Notes under the pieces: generated by a model
Told to the model about the DNA's origin: nothing
Seen by the model: only the letters and a program-made list of their open reading frames with translations
The model's database searches: none
Shown: positions 60,057 to 64,000 of the stretch, piece by piece
Numbering within the stretch: position 1 is the stretch's first letter
Layout: each line of letters opens with the position of its first letter
Origin: Azospira restricta
GTDB lineage: Bacteria; Pseudomonadota; Gammaproteobacteria; Burkholderiales; Rhodocyclaceae
Assembly: GCF_016858125.1 (NCBI RefSeq)
Contig: NZ_CP064781.1
Span: forward strand, 3,853,501 to 3,917,500
Length of the DNA: 64,000 nucleotides
Direction of reading: 5' to 3'
Made by a program: the position numbers and the translations under genes

Positions 60057-60802
60057 TGCTTCCCTTTGCTCTCAGTTGCGTGCGCCGCCGCAAGCCGCAG
60101 CGCGAATCCGTTGGGGTACCGCATGTCCACGACGCTCGGCCGCGCCCTGGCCACCGTCAGCACGCTCGGGTAGTGGTCGACGAAACGCTGCAGGCGCGCG
60201 CGCAGCGGCACCTTCGCCTGCTGCCGCCCCAGTTCGACGACCATGCCGTCGTCCAGCCGCAGCTGCAGCGCCAGCCGCGGCGACATCGTCAGCATGCGCG
60301 GCGCGCGCCCGAGCGGCTGCAGCAGCTCGGCCGATTCGCGGTACCAGGCGAGCAGTTCGGCCGCCACCGCCTGCGGTCCGTGCAGCACCGGCAGCGGCTG
60401 CGGCGCCGTCATCACCGCCGCGAACACTTCGCCATGCGTGTTCACCAGCTGCCCGGTGCCCTCGCCCCAGAATGCCACCGGCCGGTGTTCCTCGATGCGC
60501 ACCTCGAGCCCCGACGGCCAGCGCCGGCGCACCTCGGCATGGCGCACCCAGGCCAGCTTCTCCAGCGACTGGCGCAAGGCCTCGACGTTGACGCTGAAGA
60601 AGTTGCCGCGCAGCAGCCCGGCCATCGCGCGCTCGACGTCGCTGCGCTTCACCTCGGAAAGCTCGTGCGTGACCACTACCTGCGACAGCCGGAAGTGCGG
60701 CAGGCGCGTGAACCAGACGGCGGCCGCCACCAGCAGCGCGGCCGTCGCCGCTGCGAAGAGCAGGTCGGCGACGGCGGTCATCAGCTGCGGCTTGTTCCAC
60801 AT
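60053..60802 (-). CDS. ftsQ: Cell division protein FtsQ
   Basis: FtsQ (249 residues) has a short cytoplasmic N-terminus, one membrane helix (about 12-31), a POTRA domain (about 36-107, starting FRLSQVVVTHELSEVKRSDVE in part) and a beta domain with WVRHAEVRRRWPSGLEVRIEEHRPVAFW (in part). It recruits FtsB and FtsL to the divisome. It overlaps ftsA by four bases and follows ddl by 21 bp. Confidence 0.95.
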   Translation of the reverse strand: MWNKPQLMTAVADLLFAAATAALLVAAAVWFTRLPHFRLSQVVVTHELSEVKRSDVERAMAGLLRGNFFSVNVEALRQSLEKLAWVRHAEVRRRWPSGLEVRIEEHRPVAFWGEGTGQLVNTHGEVFAAVMTAPQPLPVLHGPQAVAAELLAWYRESAELLQPLGRAPRMLTMSPRLALQLRLDDGMVVELGRQQAKVPLRARLQRFVDHYPSVLTVARARPSVVDMRYPNGFALRLAAAHATESKGKQ

Positions 60803-60823
60803 GGTTCATTCGCGCTCCCGCGT

Positions 60824-61744
60824 TCAGCCCTTCGTCGCCAGCGCCAGCACGCGCAGCACCAGCGCGTCGTAGTCGATGCCGGCGACGCGCGCAGCCATCG
60901 GCACCAGCGAGTGGTCGGTCATCCCCGGCGAGGTGTTCACCTCGAGGAAATGCGGGTTGCCGGCCTCGTCCATCAGGAAATCGACGCGCCCCCAGCCGCG
61001 TCCGCCGAGCACGCGGAAGGCCTCCAGCGCCTGCCCGCGGATGCGCAGCTCCTGCGCCTCGGGCAGGCCGCAGGGGCAGCGGTACTGCGTGTCGTCGCGG
61101 TTGTACTTGGCCTCGTAGTCGTAGAACTCGGTCGCCGGCTCGATCTTGATGATCGGCAGCACCTGGTCGCCGAGGATGCCGACCGTGTATTCGCCGCCGA
61201 GGATGCCGCGCTCGGCGATCACCAGCGGGTCGTACTTCGCCGCCAGCGCGTAGGCGGCGGCGAGGTCGCCGCGGCGCTTGACCATCGTGATGCCGATCGA
61301 CGAGCCCTCGCAGGCCGGCTTGACGAACAGCGGCAGGCCCAGCTCCTCCTCGACCTCGGCGAAATCGCTGTCGGCGTTGAGCAGCGCGTAGTCCGGCACC
61401 GGCAGGCCGGCCGCCTTCCACAACAGCTTGGTGCGCCACTTGTCCATGCCCAGCGCCGAGGCCATCACGCCGCTGCCGGTGTAGGGGATGCCCATCAGCT
61501 CGAGCACGCCCTGGATCGTGCCGTCCTCGCCGTGCCGCCCGTGCAGCGCGATGAAGACGCGGTCGAAGCCGCGCAGCTCATCGAGCGCGCGCTCGGCGGG
61601 ATCGAAGGGATGCGCATCGACGCCCTGCCGCTTCAGCGCGGCGAGCACGCGACTGCCGCTGTTCAGCGACACCGCGCGTTCGGCCGAGGTACCGCCGAAG
61701 AGCACGGCGACTTTTCCGAAATCCTTGACGTTCATGGCATTCAT
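60824..61744 (-). CDS. ddl: D-alanine--D-alanine ligase
   Basis: Ddl (306 residues, DdlB-type) makes D-Ala-D-Ala for the peptidoglycan stem. ATP-grasp signatures: [19 protein letters not shown] (about residues 12-30), [27 protein letters not shown] (in part, about 67-93), [16 protein letters not shown] (about 142-157) and [17 protein letters not shown] (about 268-284). Two start codons are possible (61744 and 61735); I list the first. It sits between murC and ftsQ, the usual dcw place. Confidence 0.96.
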   Translation of the reverse strand: MNAMNVKDFGKVAVLFGGTSAERAVSLNSGSRVLAALKRQGVDAHPFDPAERALDELRGFDRVFIALHGRHGEDGTIQGVLELMGIPYTGSGVMASALGMDKWRTKLLWKAAGLPVPDYALLNADSDFAEVEEELGLPLFVKPACEGSSIGITMVKRRGDLAAAYALAAKYDPLVIAERGILGGEYTVGILGDQVLPIIKIEPATEFYDYEAKYNRDDTQYRCPCGLPEAQELRIRGQALEAFRVLGGRGWGRVDFLMDEAGNPHFLEVNTSPGMTDHSLVPMAARVAGIDYDALVLRVLALATKG

Positions 61745-61745
61745 C

Positions 61746-63130
<1,385 letters not shown>

Positions 63131-63134
<4 letters not shown>

Positions 63135-64000
63135 TTCACCAGCTCCGCGCAGGCTTGCGCCACGATCGCCGTGGCATCGGGTTTGGCCAGCTCGCGCGCG
63201 CGCTCCGCCATCTGCAGCAGCTGCTCGCGGCCGTAGTTGCGGATCAGCGCGACCTTCTCCGGCGTCAGATCGGATTGCGGCAGCAGGATCGCGCCGCCGG
63301 CGTTGGCGAGGAACTTCGCGTTGCCGGTCTGGTGGTCATCGACCGCGTGCGGGAACGGCACCAGGATGCTGGCGACGCCGGCCGCCGCGAGTTCGGCGAC
63401 GGTCAGCGCGCCGGCGCGGCAGATCACCAGGTCGGCCCATTCGTAGGCGCCGGCCATGTCCTCGATGAAGGCGACGCAGTGCGCCTGCACGCCGGCGGCG
63501 GCGTAGTTCGCCTGCAGCGCGGCGAGGTGCTTCTCGCCCGACTGGTGCACGACGGTCGGCCGCTCCTCCGCGGGGATCAGCGCCAGCCCCTTCGGCACCA
63601 TCTCGTTCAGCGCCGCGGCGCCGAGGCTGCCGCCCAGCACCAGCACGCGGATCGGGCCGTCGTGCGTCGCGTAGCGCGCGGCCGGCGCGGGCAGCGCGGC
63701 GATCTCGGCGCGCACCGGGTTGCCGGCCCAGATGCCGTCCCCGAGCACGTCCGGGAAGCCGGACAGGATGCGGTCGGCGACCTTCGCCAGCACGCGGTTG
63801 GCCAGCCCGGCCACCGAGTTCTGCTCGTGCAACGCCAGCGGCCGGCCGAGCAGCGCCGCCATCATGCCGCCGGGGAAGCTGATGTAGCCGCCCATGCCGA
63901 GCACCACGTCCGGCTGCACGCGGCGGATCTGCCGCGCCGCCTGCCAGAAGCCGGAGAGCAGCGCCAGCGGCAGCAGCAGCTTCCTGAGCAGGCCCTTGCC
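63131..64000 (-). CDS. murG: Lipid II synthase MurG, 5' end outside the window
   Basis: MurG transfers GlcNAc to lipid I at the inner face of the membrane. The frame is open to the right edge, so about 70 N-terminal residues, including the first glycine-rich loop, are missing; 289 residues are visible. Seen are the hydrophobic patch and [19 protein letters not shown] region, [19 protein letters not shown], the [14 protein letters not shown] loop, [17 protein letters not shown] (the acidic UDP-GlcNAc site) and [19 protein letters not shown] at 63919 is internal. The stop overlaps murC (ATGA). Confidence 0.96.

Overview
The window is about 64 kb of G+C-rich (roughly two-thirds by eye), gene-dense chromosome from a Gram-negative bacterium. 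The gene order suggests a betaproteobacterium, most likely of the Rhodocyclales. Reasons are the blocks bolA-murA-hisGD, hisBHAFIE-HIT-tatABC, rplU-rpmA-obgE-proB, rpe-gph-trpEGDC and murG-murC-ddl-ftsQAZ-lpxC-secA-argJ, a 16-strand-type porin ending in Phe, a short-form HisG, and a complete Mla lipid-transport operon. No rRNA, tRNA, CRISPR array, insertion sequence or phage gene was seen. No gene-free stretch exceeds about 260 bp. Genus-level assignment is not possible from the sequence alone.

Layout. 1-7742: an M48 metallopeptidase cut by the left edge, an unknown membrane protein, paaK, an orphan CheB methylesterase domain, an FAH-fold hydrolase, a Nif3-like protein divergent from a DegS/AlgW-like periplasmic protease, and a class II amidotransferase. 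7727-18675: histidine biosynthesis and Tat translocation. The his genes are split. hisB-H-A-F-I-E, a HIT protein and tatA-B-C run on the minus strand. hisC is flipped to the plus strand together with a nitroreductase and a PaiB-like flavoprotein. hisG-hisD are followed by two half-size chrA genes. 18783-26035: a small membrane protein, murA, a BolA protein, an ABC-2 exporter, then the mlaFEDACB operon closed by a clear terminator.

26245-36392: a nine-gene, translationally coupled operon for a compact MSHA/type II secretion-like machine (secretin, TPR protein, ATPase, platform protein, PilM/PilN-like, PilO-like, small periplasmic protein and two homologous pilin-like proteins). It is the most interesting accessory locus here. 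36419-39371: rplU-rpmA behind a near-consensus promoter, a terminator, then obgE-proB. 39504-43064: a porin and a large TPR/O-GlcNAc-transferase-like glycosyltransferase of visibly lower G+C. 43084-48509: rpe-gph-trpL-trpE-trpG-trpD-trpC on the minus strand, with an unannotated Trp-rich leader peptide and two mutually exclusive hairpins between gph and trpE. 48627-52003: apaG, a TTG-started methyltransferase, an AI-2E family permease and argJ. 52023-64000: secA, an M23 peptidase, dciA, a small membrane protein, lpxC and the distal dcw division/cell-wall cluster, with murG cut by the right edge.

How it works together. Most genes are envelope and housekeeping functions: peptidoglycan precursors (murA, murC, murG, ddl), division (ftsQAZ), lipid A (lpxC), phospholipid homeostasis (mla), export (secA, tatABC) and periplasmic quality control (DegS-like). 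To these are added two amino-acid pathways (his, trp) and the start of a third (proB), plus argJ. Stop/start overlaps of the ATGA or TGATG type are very common and define the operons. Several genes (cheB-like, hisB, mlaF, rpe, secA, lpxC) appear to start from extended -10 promoters (TGnTAnnAT) without a recognisable -35.
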